Origin: an uncultured Collinsella sp.
Lineage (GTDB): Bacteria > Actinomycetota > Coriobacteriia > Coriobacteriales > Coriobacteriaceae
DNA length: 13,663 bases
Assembly: GCA_902490245.1 (NCBI GenBank)
Contig: CABUDB010000014.1
Location: 1-13,663 of the forward strand
Direction: 5' to 3'
Under the pieces are notes generated by a model. That model was not told the DNA's origin and did not search any database. It was given only the letters and a program-made list of their open reading frames with translations. Made by a program: the position numbers and the translations under genes. This document shows positions 1 through 6,368 of this stretch, piece by piece; the first letter of the stretch is position 1; each line of letters begins with the position of its first letter.

Positions 1-597
1 ATGGCCCTCTCCCCGCTCATTTTTGGCGAAAAGCTGACCGGCGGCAAAATCGCCGGGTTTATCGCCGTTGCCTGTGGCGCCTTTCTCATTGCGGCGCAAG
101 GTCTAGGCGGCAATATGCCCATTGCGGGTATCGCTTGCGGCATCGCCTCGGCCTTCTGCTACGCCTTGATGGTCATCGCTAGCAAGGGTGCGCCACACAT
201 CGAAGGCCTCGAGAACTCCACGCTCCAGGTGAGCGCCGCCTTTGTAACCGCGTTGATCCTTACGCTCTTCACGCAAGGTGCCCCCTCGTTCCTCTCCCCC
301 AGCATTGCCGCCGGCATCGATTGGGGCGCCGTCGCCATGCTCGGCGTCGTCAACACCGGCATCGGTTGCCTGCTCTACTTTAGTGCCGTCGCCAAGCTGC
401 CCGTCCAGACCGTCGCGGTCGTCGGCTACCTCGAGCCGCTTTCGGCCGTCGTGTTCTCCGTTGCCCTTTTGGGAGAGACCATGACGCCCATCCGCCTCAT
501 GGGCGCCGCGTTGATCATCGGCGGCGCGATCTTTTGCGAAGTCGCCGGCAAACGCGCAGACACCAAAGCAAGCATCGCCCAAGCAGCACGCGCCTAA
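1..597 (+). CDS. EamA/DMT-family transporter, 3' part only
   Basis: This is the C-terminal portion (198 codons visible) of a drug/metabolite transporter superfamily membrane protein. EamA proteins have about 10 membrane helices in two repeated halves. Here the end of the first half is visible (about residues 1-35, with the conserved 'FGEKLTGGKIAGFIAVACG' pattern), followed by a whole second half ending in 'YLEPLSAVVFSVALLGETMT' (about 143-162), the typical second EamA motif. The ATG at base 1 is almost certainly internal, because a full member is near 300 residues and the first three or so helices are missing; the gene starts left of the window. The substrate cannot be told from sequence; relatives export amino acids or metabolites. 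The stop is TAA at 595-597. Family assignment is firm, function is not. Confidence 0.85.
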   Translation: MALSPLIFGEKLTGGKIAGFIAVACGAFLIAAQGLGGNMPIAGIACGIASAFCYALMVIASKGAPHIEGLENSTLQVSAAFVTALILTLFTQGAPSFLSPSIAAGIDWGAVAMLGVVNTGIGCLLYFSAVAKLPVQTVAVVGYLEPLSAVVFSVALLGETMTPIRLMGAALIIGGAIFCEVAGKRADTKASIAQAARA

Positions 598-599
598 AA

Positions 600-685
600 G
601 CCCCTCTTCAGTTTCAAAGCAGGGGCGCGTCCGTGGTTATCACATTGCAGCAAGACCATACAGCCGGTGCGCCCCTGTTTTGAAA
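600..685 (+). terminator. Long inverted repeat after the EamA gene with alternative pairing
   Basis: Seen directly: 612-628 (TTTCAAAGCAGGGGCGC) and 669-685 (GCGCCCCTGTTTTGAAA) are inverted repeats of 17 nt with one G/A difference, which is a possible G-U pair in RNA. The spacer is 40 nt. The element AGGGGC at 621-626 can instead pair with GCCCCT at 600-605, immediately after the stop codon, so two mutually exclusive hairpins are possible. The 3' arm contains a short T run (678-681). This could be the EamA terminator or a switchable leader for kup. The loop is larger than in a standard intrinsic terminator, so the call is tentative. Confidence 0.4.
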
Positions 686-702
686 TGCTACCTGCGTACA
701 TG

Positions 703-726
703 AATAATCCCCAGATGGGGATTATT
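703..726 (+). promoter_or_regulatory. Perfect 10-bp hairpin upstream of kup
   Basis: AATAATCCCC (703-712) and GGGGATTATT (717-726) are perfect inverted repeats around a 4-nt loop (AGAT). The 3' side is T-rich (ATTATTGTCT), so it could act as a weak terminator for upstream transcription or as an operator. It lies about 40 nt upstream of the best -10 candidate for kup. Confidence 0.4.
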
Positions 727-764
727 GTCTAAAACACCCCGATGTGCCAAACTGCTCTTATATG

Positions 765-770
765 TATAAA
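765..770 (+). promoter_or_regulatory. Candidate -10 element for kup
   Basis: TATAAA at 765-770 within an AT-rich stretch (758-780) is the best -10-like hexamer in the kup leader. No good -35 hexamer stands at 16-18 nt upstream. If it is used, transcription would start near 777, placing the inverted repeat at 782-806 at the very 5' end of the mRNA. Confidence 0.3.
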
Positions 771-781
771 GATGGCATAAA

Positions 782-806
782 GGTTATCTGCCCTAGACAG
801 ATAACC
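782..806 (+). promoter_or_regulatory. Perfect 9-bp inverted repeat just upstream of the kup ribosome binding site
   Basis: GGTTATCTG (782-790) and CAGATAACC (798-806) are perfect inverted repeats separated by 7 nt. The site lies 8 nt before the AAGGGAG ribosome binding site (815-821). It may be a repressor operator or a 5' UTR hairpin influencing kup mRNA stability or translation. Which one cannot be told from sequence. Confidence 0.4.
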
Positions 807-826
807 GGATGTCTAAGGGAGTCCAC

Positions 827-3058
827 GTGGCACACAACAAACTGGAGGCAAACCTCCAAGACCAGCACGGACAGAGCGGGCATGGAGCCATTCCCCTTTC
901 TGCTGGTATGTTGCTCGTAACGCTCGGCGTCGTCTATGGCGACATCGGCACGAGCCCTATGTACACCATGAAATCAATCGTCGCCAACAACGGCGGCATC
1001 GGTACCGTCAGCGAGGACATGATCCTGGGCGCGCTTTCGCTCGTCATCTGGACCATGACGCTCGTAACCACGGTCAAGTACGTGCTAATCGCCATGAGGG
1101 CCGACAACCACAACGAGGGCGGTATCTTCGCCCTGTTCAGTCTCGTGCGCAAAGTGGCGCCGTGGCTGATCCTTCCCGCCATGATCGGCGGTGCGGCGCT
1201 GCTTGCCGACGGCATCCTCACCCCCGCCGTCACGGTCACCACAGCCATCGAGGGTCTGCGCACCATCGAGTGGGGCCACGCGCTATTGGGCGACGGCCAG
1301 ACCAACGTCATCATTATTACCATCATCATTATCTGCGGCCTATTTGCCATGCAGCGCGCCGGCACCTCGTCAATCGGCAAGCTCTTCGGCCCGCTCATGA
1401 CGCTATGGTTCCTGTTCCTGGCGGGCGCCGGCCTGTTCAACATGCTCGGCAACCTGTCCATCTTGCGCGCACTCAACCCCATCCGCGGCATCATGTTCCT
1501 GTTCTCGCCCATCAACCACTCGGGCATCATGGTGCTCGGCTTCGTCTTCCTGTCGACGACCGGCGCCGAGGCGCTCTATTCGGACATGGGTCACGTGGGC
1601 AAGGCTAACATTTACGCATCCTGGCCGTTCGTAAAGGCGGCCCTCATCCTTAACTATCTGGGTCAGGGCGCTTGGCTGCTCGCCAACAACTCCAATCCCC
1701 AGATGCTCGCGATGGACATCGTCAACCCGTTCTACATGATGCTTCCCGAGCCCCTGCGCCCCTTTGCCATCGTGCTATCGGCCGTAGCGGCCATCATCGC
1801 CTCGCAGGCGCTTATCACCGGCTCGTTCTCGCTGGTATCCGAGGCCACGCGTCTCAACCTTATGCCGCATCTGCGCATCCACTACCCCAGCGACACCAAG
1901 GGTCAACTCTATATTCCGCTCGTCAACAACATCATGTGGGTCGGCTGTATCTTCATCGTGCTGCTGTTCCAAAACTCCGAGCGCATGGAGAGCGCCTACG
2001 GCCTCGCCATCACCGTGACTATGCTCATGACCACGACGCTTTTGACGAGCTATATCGCCGGCATCCTCAAGCACAAGCTGGGCGCCTGCGTCTTTGCCCT
2101 GCTTTTTGGCGCCATCGAGCTCTGCTTCTTTGCCTCGTGCCTCACCATGTTCTTTGACGGCGGCTATGTGATGATCTTCCTGGCCTCGCTGCTGTTTGGC
2201 CTTATGTACGTGTGGCGCCGCGGCACCGCCATCGAGCGCACGCAGACGATCCTGCTGCCCGTCTCCAAGTACATCGATCAGCTCAACCGCCTGCGCAACG
2301 ACGAGACCTACCCCGTGCTCGCCGACAATCTGGTGTTCCTCACCAACAGCCCCGACCCGCTCACGCTCGACCGCGACGTGCTCTATTCCATCCTGGACAA
2401 GCACCCCAAGCGCGCCAAGGCATATTGGTTCATCAACGTGCACGTTACCGACGAGCCCTATACGCACGAGTATTCCGTCGAGACCTTTGGCACGGACTTT
2501 TTGTTCCGCGTGCGCCTGGACCTGGGCTTTAAGGTCAACCAGCGCATCAACGCCTATCTGCGTCAGATCGTTGGCGACTTGATGACATCGGGTGAGCTGC
2601 CACCGCAGCATCACACCTACTCCATCTACGAGACACGCGGCAACGTGGGCGACTTCCGTTTTTGCATGCTGCGCAAGATGCTTGCCCCCGAAACGGACAT
2701 CAACCGCAACGACCACCGCGTGATGGCCATCAAGTACGCCGTCCGCCGCGCCTGCGGAAGCCCGGCACGCTGGTACGGTCTTGAGAACTCGGCGATCATC
2801 ATCGAGTACGTGCCTCTCTTTGCCCGCATGCGTCCGGCGGTCAAACTCGTACGCACCCATGTGCCGCTCGAGGTCCAGATCGAGGAAGCCGAGGAAATGG
2901 AAGTCGATATCTTCTCGGACGACCTGGTCAACGGCAACGAGGCCGGCAGGGACATGAACGTCGATCCCACCGAATTGCTCGAGAGCGTCGCCGATACGCC
3001 CGAACAGCAACTGCTCGACGGCCTCGAGAGCGCCCAGCTCAACGACGCCAACTTCTAG
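827..3058 (+). CDS. kup: Kup-family low-affinity potassium uptake transporter
   Basis: Membrane potassium importer of the KUP/HAK/KT family, generally proton-coupled. The diagnostic N-terminal signature GVVYGDIGTSPMY is at about residues 34-46. About twelve hydrophobic segments follow to roughly residue 465, including the family-typical 'ADGILTPAVTV' and 'LNYLGQGAWLL' blocks. A long cytosolic C-terminal domain follows, ending in an acidic tail. At 743 residues it is longer than the 622-residue E. coli Kup, the excess being mostly the tail. Start choice: GTG at 827 has AAGGGAG at 815-821 with 5-nt spacing. The in-frame ATG at 809 is preceded directly by an inverted repeat and no ribosome binding site, so it was rejected. 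It is a single-gene unit between a structured leader and a strong terminator. Family identity is very secure; kinetic role is inferred. Confidence 0.95.
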   Translation: MAHNKLEANLQDQHGQSGHGAIPLSAGMLLVTLGVVYGDIGTSPMYTMKSIVANNGGIGTVSEDMILGALSLVIWTMTLVTTVKYVLIAMRADNHNEGGIFALFSLVRKVAPWLILPAMIGGAALLADGILTPAVTVTTAIEGLRTIEWGHALLGDGQTNVIIITIIIICGLFAMQRAGTSSIGKLFGPLMTLWFLFLAGAGLFNMLGNLSILRALNPIRGIMFLFSPINHSGIMVLGFVFLSTTGAEALYSDMGHVGKANIYASWPFVKAALILNYLGQGAWLLANNSNPQMLAMDIVNPFYMMLPEPLRPFAIVLSAVAAIIASQALITGSFSLVSEATRLNLMPHLRIHYPSDTKGQLYIPLVNNIMWVGCIFIVLLFQNSERMESAYGLAITVTMLMTTTLLTSYIAGILKHKLGACVFALLFGAIELCFFASCLTMFFDGGYVMIFLASLLFGLMYVWRRGTAIERTQTILLPVSKYIDQLNRLRNDETYPVLADNLVFLTNSPDPLTLDRDVLYSILDKHPKRAKAYWFINVHVTDEPYTHEYSVETFGTDFLFRVRLDLGFKVNQRINAYLRQIVGDLMTSGELPPQHHTYSIYETRGNVGDFRFCMLRKMLAPETDINRNDHRVMAIKYAVRRACGSPARWYGLENSAIIIEYVPLFARMRPAVKLVRTHVPLEVQIEEAEEMEVDIFSDDLVNGNEAGRDMNVDPTELLESVADTPEQQLLDGLESAQLNDANF

Positions 3059-3078
3059 CGACGTCGCGCATCAACGAC

Positions 3079-3122
3079 AGCGCCCCTGCACCTCACAGGA
3101 GATGCAGGGGCGCTTTGCATTT
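3079..3122 (+). terminator. Rho-independent terminator of kup
   Basis: A 12-bp stem (3079-3090 with 3103-3114, core GCGCCCCTGCA/TGCAGGGGCGC) with a 12-nt loop is followed by TTTGCATTT. It starts 20 nt after the kup stop. On the opposite strand the stem lacks a U tract, so it would be only a weak barrier for the converging bile salt hydrolase-type transcript. Confidence 0.85.
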
Positions 3123-3137
3123 CAGTAAAGCCCTCGG

Positions 3138-4103
3138 CTACGAACGACGCGGCTCGGGAACCACAAGCCTATCGGGGCTCGCGCCCTCGGCATCCATCAG
3201 GCTCACGTAGCGAATCGACGGATCCTCATACATCGCGTAGTAATAATTGCCCGTGCGCGCGCTAAAGCATCCGGTATAGATAGTCTTCTCGAACTTGCCA
3301 TCGCCCATCCTGGACGCCCCCTCAATCATCACCACGCCCTCGAGTGAACGGAACATGCGGACGACGTTTTCGGTCTCGCTCTCCTTTTGCGGGTAATTGG
3401 CATTGAGGTACGCCGCCTTTACAAAACGGCTCGGCGAATAGCAGTCGCCGGGAATACCGCGCATGCCGGCACCCGCGCCATAGGGCTTGAGCTCGGCGCC
3501 ACGCCATGTCGCCGTCTGCGGAAAATCGCTTGTGGCCGTGATATAGGTGCGCAGGTTTTCCATATGCCACGGGAAGGTGGGCTGATTGGCAAGGGTGTCG
3601 ACCGGATCGTCGTATACATGCAGGCCGTCAGCCATCATCTCGACCACGATGCTACGCTGGCTGTCGCCGATAATCCAATGGAGCAGCGACACGCCCAGCC
3701 CCTCTCCGGCAGATTTGGCGACAATCACCGTGTCGCGCAGCGCGGCCTCGACCTCATCGACCGTCGAGAACGTCGCTGCCACCCACAGGGGAAACTCATA
3801 GGCCGCGATATTGGTCTTGCCGTCGACAGGGTCCTCGGCATACTCGGCATAACCCGGGAAATTGAGACCCGCCACGGCGAGGCCCGCATCGTTGCCGCAG
3901 TCGAAGAACATAGGGTAGTTCTTGTAATCGATGCACATACCGATCACCGCGTGTGCCGCTGTCGTGTCGTCGATAAACGAATACGGAATGTGAAACCCGC
4001 GCGGCATCACGCGAACCTGTTGGCCGTAGTCAAAGCTCCAGTCGAGGTTGCGGCCCAGATACATGTTGCCGGAATTATCGGTAAATCGAATGCTCGTACA
4101 CAT
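3138..4103 (-). CDS. bsh: Choloylglycine hydrolase / bile salt hydrolase-family enzyme
   Basis: Ntn-hydrolase of the choloylglycine hydrolase family, 321 residues, close to the usual 315-330. The start is fixed by chemistry: Met1-Cys2 at 4103, where Cys2 becomes the N-terminal nucleophile after Met removal, with a perfect AGGAGG 4 nt upstream. A longer in-frame start at 4166 would bury the Cys and was rejected. Visible catalytic residues: Cys2, Arg18, Asp21 (in GRNLDW), Asn81 (in NFPGY), Asn173 (in ANQPTF) and Arg226 (in SPSRF). Asn rather than Tyr near position 82 favours bile salt hydrolase over penicillin V acylase. No signal peptide, so cytosolic. Expected reaction: amide cleavage of glycine or taurine bile salts; N-acyl homoserine lactones or penicillin V remain alternatives. 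Loop residues 209-211 are Gly-Ala-Gly, a pattern reported for glycine-conjugate preference, which is only an inference here. It has its own unit behind the upstream gene's terminator; no clear promoter hexamers were seen. Confidence 0.88.
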   Translation of the reverse strand: MCTSIRFTDNSGNMYLGRNLDWSFDYGQQVRVMPRGFHIPYSFIDDTTAAHAVIGMCIDYKNYPMFFDCGNDAGLAVAGLNFPGYAEYAEDPVDGKTNIAAYEFPLWVAATFSTVDEVEAALRDTVIVAKSAGEGLGVSLLHWIIGDSQRSIVVEMMADGLHVYDDPVDTLANQPTFPWHMENLRTYITATSDFPQTATWRGAELKPYGAGAGMRGIPGDCYSPSRFVKAAYLNANYPQKESETENVVRMFRSLEGVVMIEGASRMGDGKFEKTIYTGCFSARTGNYYYAMYEDPSIRYVSLMDAEGASPDRLVVPEPRRS

Positions 4104-4166
4104 AGCGCCTCCTAGCTTTACGTTCTTGCTAAGTTCATTGTCACCAAACAAAAAGGCGCTAAACAC

Positions 4167-4202
4167 AAAAGCCCGGACATGACAACAATGTCACGCCCGG
4201 AC
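4167..4202 (-). terminator. Rho-independent terminator of the deformylase-like gene
   Basis: Read on the minus strand, 4202-4189 and 4184-4171 form a 14-bp stem in which every position pairs (three as G-U), with a 4-nt loop. It is followed by TTTTGTGTTT from 4170 downward. The wobble pairs only work in the minus-strand RNA, which fixes orientation. It separates the deformylase-like gene from the bile salt hydrolase gene, so the two are probably not one operon. Confidence 0.85.
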
Positions 4203-4234
4203 CAAAAACGACGAAGTGCGGTGCTGTGGTCGCC

Positions 4235-4654
4235 CTAGACAAGCTTGCCAAGACAGTGATCGATCATATGCTGGATCATCTGCGCCTCGAAGCCCACAAA
4301 GTCCTGCTTGCGCTCGCGCATCTTGCCGTCGACGATCTGGTCAAAGGCAACCTTGCACTTGATATAGCGCGTGGACTTGGTGACCTCCTCGTGCGTCAGG
4401 CAGCTCTCCTCCATCTTGCTGGCGCCCAGGCCAAACACCAGACGGGGGTTGTAGAGCACGTGGGGCTCGCCGGCGTCGTCCAGGTAGACGCAGACCTTCT
4501 TGGTAACGCCAATCTGGTTAGCGGCAAGGCAGCCGGCATCGTCGAGCGACTTGATGGTATCGATCAGGTCCTGAGCAACCGACTCGTCCTCGACGGTCGC
4601 AACCTCGCAACGCTGGGACAGGATAGCCTCGTCGTGGCAAAGCTCTTTAATCAT
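4235..4654 (-). CDS. Peptide deformylase-like protein with Met in place of the catalytic Glu
   Basis: A 139-residue protein of the peptide deformylase fold; active members remove the N-formyl group from nascent proteins using a Cys/His/His-bound metal and a Glu general base. Motif 1 (GxGLAAxQ) appears as AGCLAANQ at 40-47, keeping the Gln but losing the glycine pattern. Motif 2 (EGCLS) is ESCLT at 83-87, keeping the metal-ligand Cys85. Motif 3 (QHExDH) is QHMIDH at 128-133: His129 and His133 remain, but the essential Glu is Met130 (codon ATG, checked in the bases). It is also short compared with about 165-190 for housekeeping deformylases. Start: ATG at 4654 has GGAGG at 4664-4660; the ATG at 4666 overlaps that site and was rejected. 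Metal binding looks possible, normal catalysis doubtful; a housekeeping def gene probably lies elsewhere. A TATACT element (4688-4693, minus strand) is a possible -10. Confidence 0.8.
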   Translation of the reverse strand: MIKELCHDEAILSQRCEVATVEDESVAQDLIDTIKSLDDAGCLAANQIGVTKKVCVYLDDAGEPHVLYNPRLVFGLGASKMEESCLTHEEVTKSTRYIKCKVAFDQIVDGKMRERKQDFVGFEAQMIQHMIDHCLGKLV

Positions 4655-4847
4655 ACGTTCCTCCATAGGGGTCGTTGTAACCGCTTAAGTATACGGTACC
4701 CACACATTTTCATGCGATAAATACCGTCCGTCTGTTACAAAGCGCCGAACATCAACATGCGAGGAACAGCAAGGTCGTAAAGACGATATAGTAAGTGAGT
4801 TCGTGTCAATCGGCCTAAACTCGGGGCCGAACAAGGAAAGGGTATGC
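4655..4847. promoter_or_regulatory. Divergent promoter region between the deformylase-like gene and the NCS2 permease
   Basis: This 193-nt stretch holds the start signals of two diverging genes. On the minus strand TATACT (4693-4688) is a reasonable -10. On the plus strand TATAGT (4787-4792) is a reasonable -10 for the permease; neither has a convincing -35. A 6-bp inverted repeat, TCGGCC (4810-4815) and GGCCGA (4825-4830), stands just before the permease ribosome binding site (GGAAAGGG, 4835-4842). I saw no purine riboswitch core despite the expected purine role of the downstream gene. Confidence 0.4.
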
Positions 4848-6161
4848 ATGGACGAACTATTTCACGTCAGTGAGCGCAAGTCCACAATCGGGACCGAACT
4901 TCGCGCTGGACTGACAACATTCCTGGCGATGGCCTACATCATCGCCGTCAACCCCGCAGTGCTCTCGGGCGCCGGCATCGATGCGGGAGCGCTCGCCTGC
5001 GCCACCTGCCTGGGCGCCGGCATCATGACCATCTGCATGGGCATCTTCGCCAACCGCCCACTCGCCTGCGCGTCGGGCCTGGGCATCAACGCCATGATCG
5101 CGGGCATCACCACCACCATGTGCGGCGGTGACTGGCACGTTGCCATGAGCGTTATCTTCCTCGAAGGTATCGTCATCTTGCTGCTCGTCCTTTGCGGCCT
5201 GCGCGAGGCCATCATGGACGCCATCCCCGTGGTCCTGCGCCACGCCATCTCGGTGGGTCTGGGCCTGTTTATCGCCATGATCGGCCTGTGCGACGCCGGC
5301 ATCATCACCGCTGGCGCCGGTACGCTCGTCGGCTTGGGCGACATCACCTCCCCCACCTTTATCGTCGGCATCATCTCCATCGTCGTGACGGTTGCCCTGG
5401 CTTCCCGCAACGTGCCGGGCTCGCTGCTCATCGGCATCATCGTCGCCGTTATCGCCGGTATCCCGCTGGGCGTCACCCATGCGCCCGAGGGCCTCATCGC
5501 ACCACTCGACTTCTCGACCTTTGGCGCCCCGTTTGCCAGCACCGCTGATGGCAACATGGCCATCGTGAAGGTTCTGACCGACCCGATGCTGCTCGTCGTT
5601 GCCTTCTCGCTGCTCATGAGTGACTTCTTTGACACCATGGGCACCGCGATGGCCGTCGCCAAGCAGGGCGAGTTCTTGACCGAGGACGGCAATGTCGAGG
5701 ACATCCGCCCCATCCTGGTCGTCGACTCCGTGGCCGCTGCTGCCGGTGGCTTTATGGGCGTCTCCTCCATCACCACCTTCGTCGAGTCCACCTCTGGCGC
5801 TGCCGACGGTGGCCGCACGGGCCTCACCTCCGTCACCACCGGCGTGCTGTTCATTCTCGCCGCGTTCTTCTCCCCCATCGTCACCATCGTTTCCAGTGCC
5901 GCCACCTGCGGTGCCCTGGTCTACGTCGGCTACCTCATGATGAGCGAAGCCTCCGAGATTAACTGGTCCGACGTGTCGCAGGGCTTCCCGGCGTTCATGA
6001 TTGTCGCCGGCGTGCCCTTCACCTACTCCATCTCTGCCGGCATCGGTCTGGGCTTTATCGCCTACGTGGTCGTCGCGCTCGTTAAGGGCGAGGCCTCCAA
6101 GATCAAGCCGCTCATGTGGATCGCAGCCCTCGCCTTCCTCGTCTACTTCTTTGTAGCGTAA
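4848..6161 (+). CDS. NCS2-family purine (guanine/hypoxanthine/adenine-type) permease
   Basis: Inner-membrane nucleobase importer of the AzgA-like branch of NCS2, 437 residues, the usual size. Visible hallmarks: the N-terminal block 'TTFLAMAYIIAVNPAVLS' (23-40), the SGLGINAMIA segment (76-85), FDTMGT (261-266) carrying a likely substrate-binding acid, TTFVESTSG (309-317) with the conserved Glu, and GGRTGL (321-326). About 14 hydrophobic segments span it. Relatives such as PbuG, PbuO and AdeP take up hypoxanthine, guanine or adenine; which base cannot be decided here. Start: ATG 4848 with GGAAAGGG five nt upstream; the in-frame ATG at 4803 lacks such a site. The last 14 codons (WIAALAFLVYFFVA) recur as a non-translated remnant at 8157-8201, showing this gene's 3' end marks the edge of the tandem duplication. 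Confidence 0.92.
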   Translation: MDELFHVSERKSTIGTELRAGLTTFLAMAYIIAVNPAVLSGAGIDAGALACATCLGAGIMTICMGIFANRPLACASGLGINAMIAGITTTMCGGDWHVAMSVIFLEGIVILLLVLCGLREAIMDAIPVVLRHAISVGLGLFIAMIGLCDAGIITAGAGTLVGLGDITSPTFIVGIISIVVTVALASRNVPGSLLIGIIVAVIAGIPLGVTHAPEGLIAPLDFSTFGAPFASTADGNMAIVKVLTDPMLLVVAFSLLMSDFFDTMGTAMAVAKQGEFLTEDGNVEDIRPILVVDSVAAAAGGFMGVSSITTFVESTSGAADGGRTGLTSVTTGVLFILAAFFSPIVTIVSSAATCGALVYVGYLMMSEASEINWSDVSQGFPAFMIVAGVPFTYSISAGIGLGFIAYVVVALVKGEASKIKPLMWIAALAFLVYFFVA

Positions 6162-6187
6162 CGGCAAAGCTGCCAAAGCAGAACACC

Positions 6188-6228
6188 AAAGCGCGGAGTC
6201 GCATCGAGCGGCTCCGCGCTTTTCTTTT
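6188..6228 (+). terminator. Rho-independent terminator of the NCS2 permease
   Basis: The stem AAAGCGCGGAG (6188-6198) pairs with CTCCGCGCTTT (6212-6222), extended inward by four more pairs including one G-U, around a 5-nt loop. It is followed by a T-rich tract through 6228 (TTTTCTTTT). A diverged copy at 8228 belongs to the tandem duplication. Confidence 0.9.
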
Positions 6229-6272
6229 AAGCCCAGGCAACGCACGGACGCTCGATGTATTGCTTCCCAAGT

Positions 6273-6310
6273 TTTGGACATTTTGCCCTCCAAACGGCAC
6301 TACCGCCGGC
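6273..6310 (+). promoter_or_regulatory. Conserved leader element, copy 1
   Basis: A 32-nt stretch (6279-6310, beginning CATTTTGCCCTCCAAACGGC) is identical to 8316-8347, although sequence on both sides has drifted. It ends exactly 58 nt before each surface-protein start codon. TTTGG (6273-6277) and CCAAA (6290-6294) form a short inverted repeat retained in both copies. Strong conservation outside coding sequence suggests a regulatory site or 5' UTR element; no consensus promoter hexamers are obvious. Confidence 0.5.
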
Positions 6311-6368
6311 TACATCCTGCAGATATGCTGGGCGTAATCGCATAGGCCCTATGAGGATGGGAGTAACC

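Noticed and set aside
600..826. c-di-AMP (ydaO-type) riboswitch before kup
   Set aside because: Such switches often control kup in Gram-positive bacteria, but I could not find the conserved core sequences, only simple inverted repeats. A covariance-model search would settle it.
4655..4847. Purine riboswitch before the NCS2 purine-type permease
   Set aside because: The characteristic three-way junction sequences are absent by eye.
4857..6293. Long minus-strand open frame (478 codons) opposite the NCS2 permease
   Set aside because: It is extremely rich in Asp, Gly and His, has no domain pattern or ribosome binding site, and mirrors a clear permease gene. It is a by-product of high-GC codon use. 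The same applies to the long minus-strand frame at 1775-3010 opposite kup and the plus-strand frames opposite the bile salt hydrolase, uraA and MetE-like genes.
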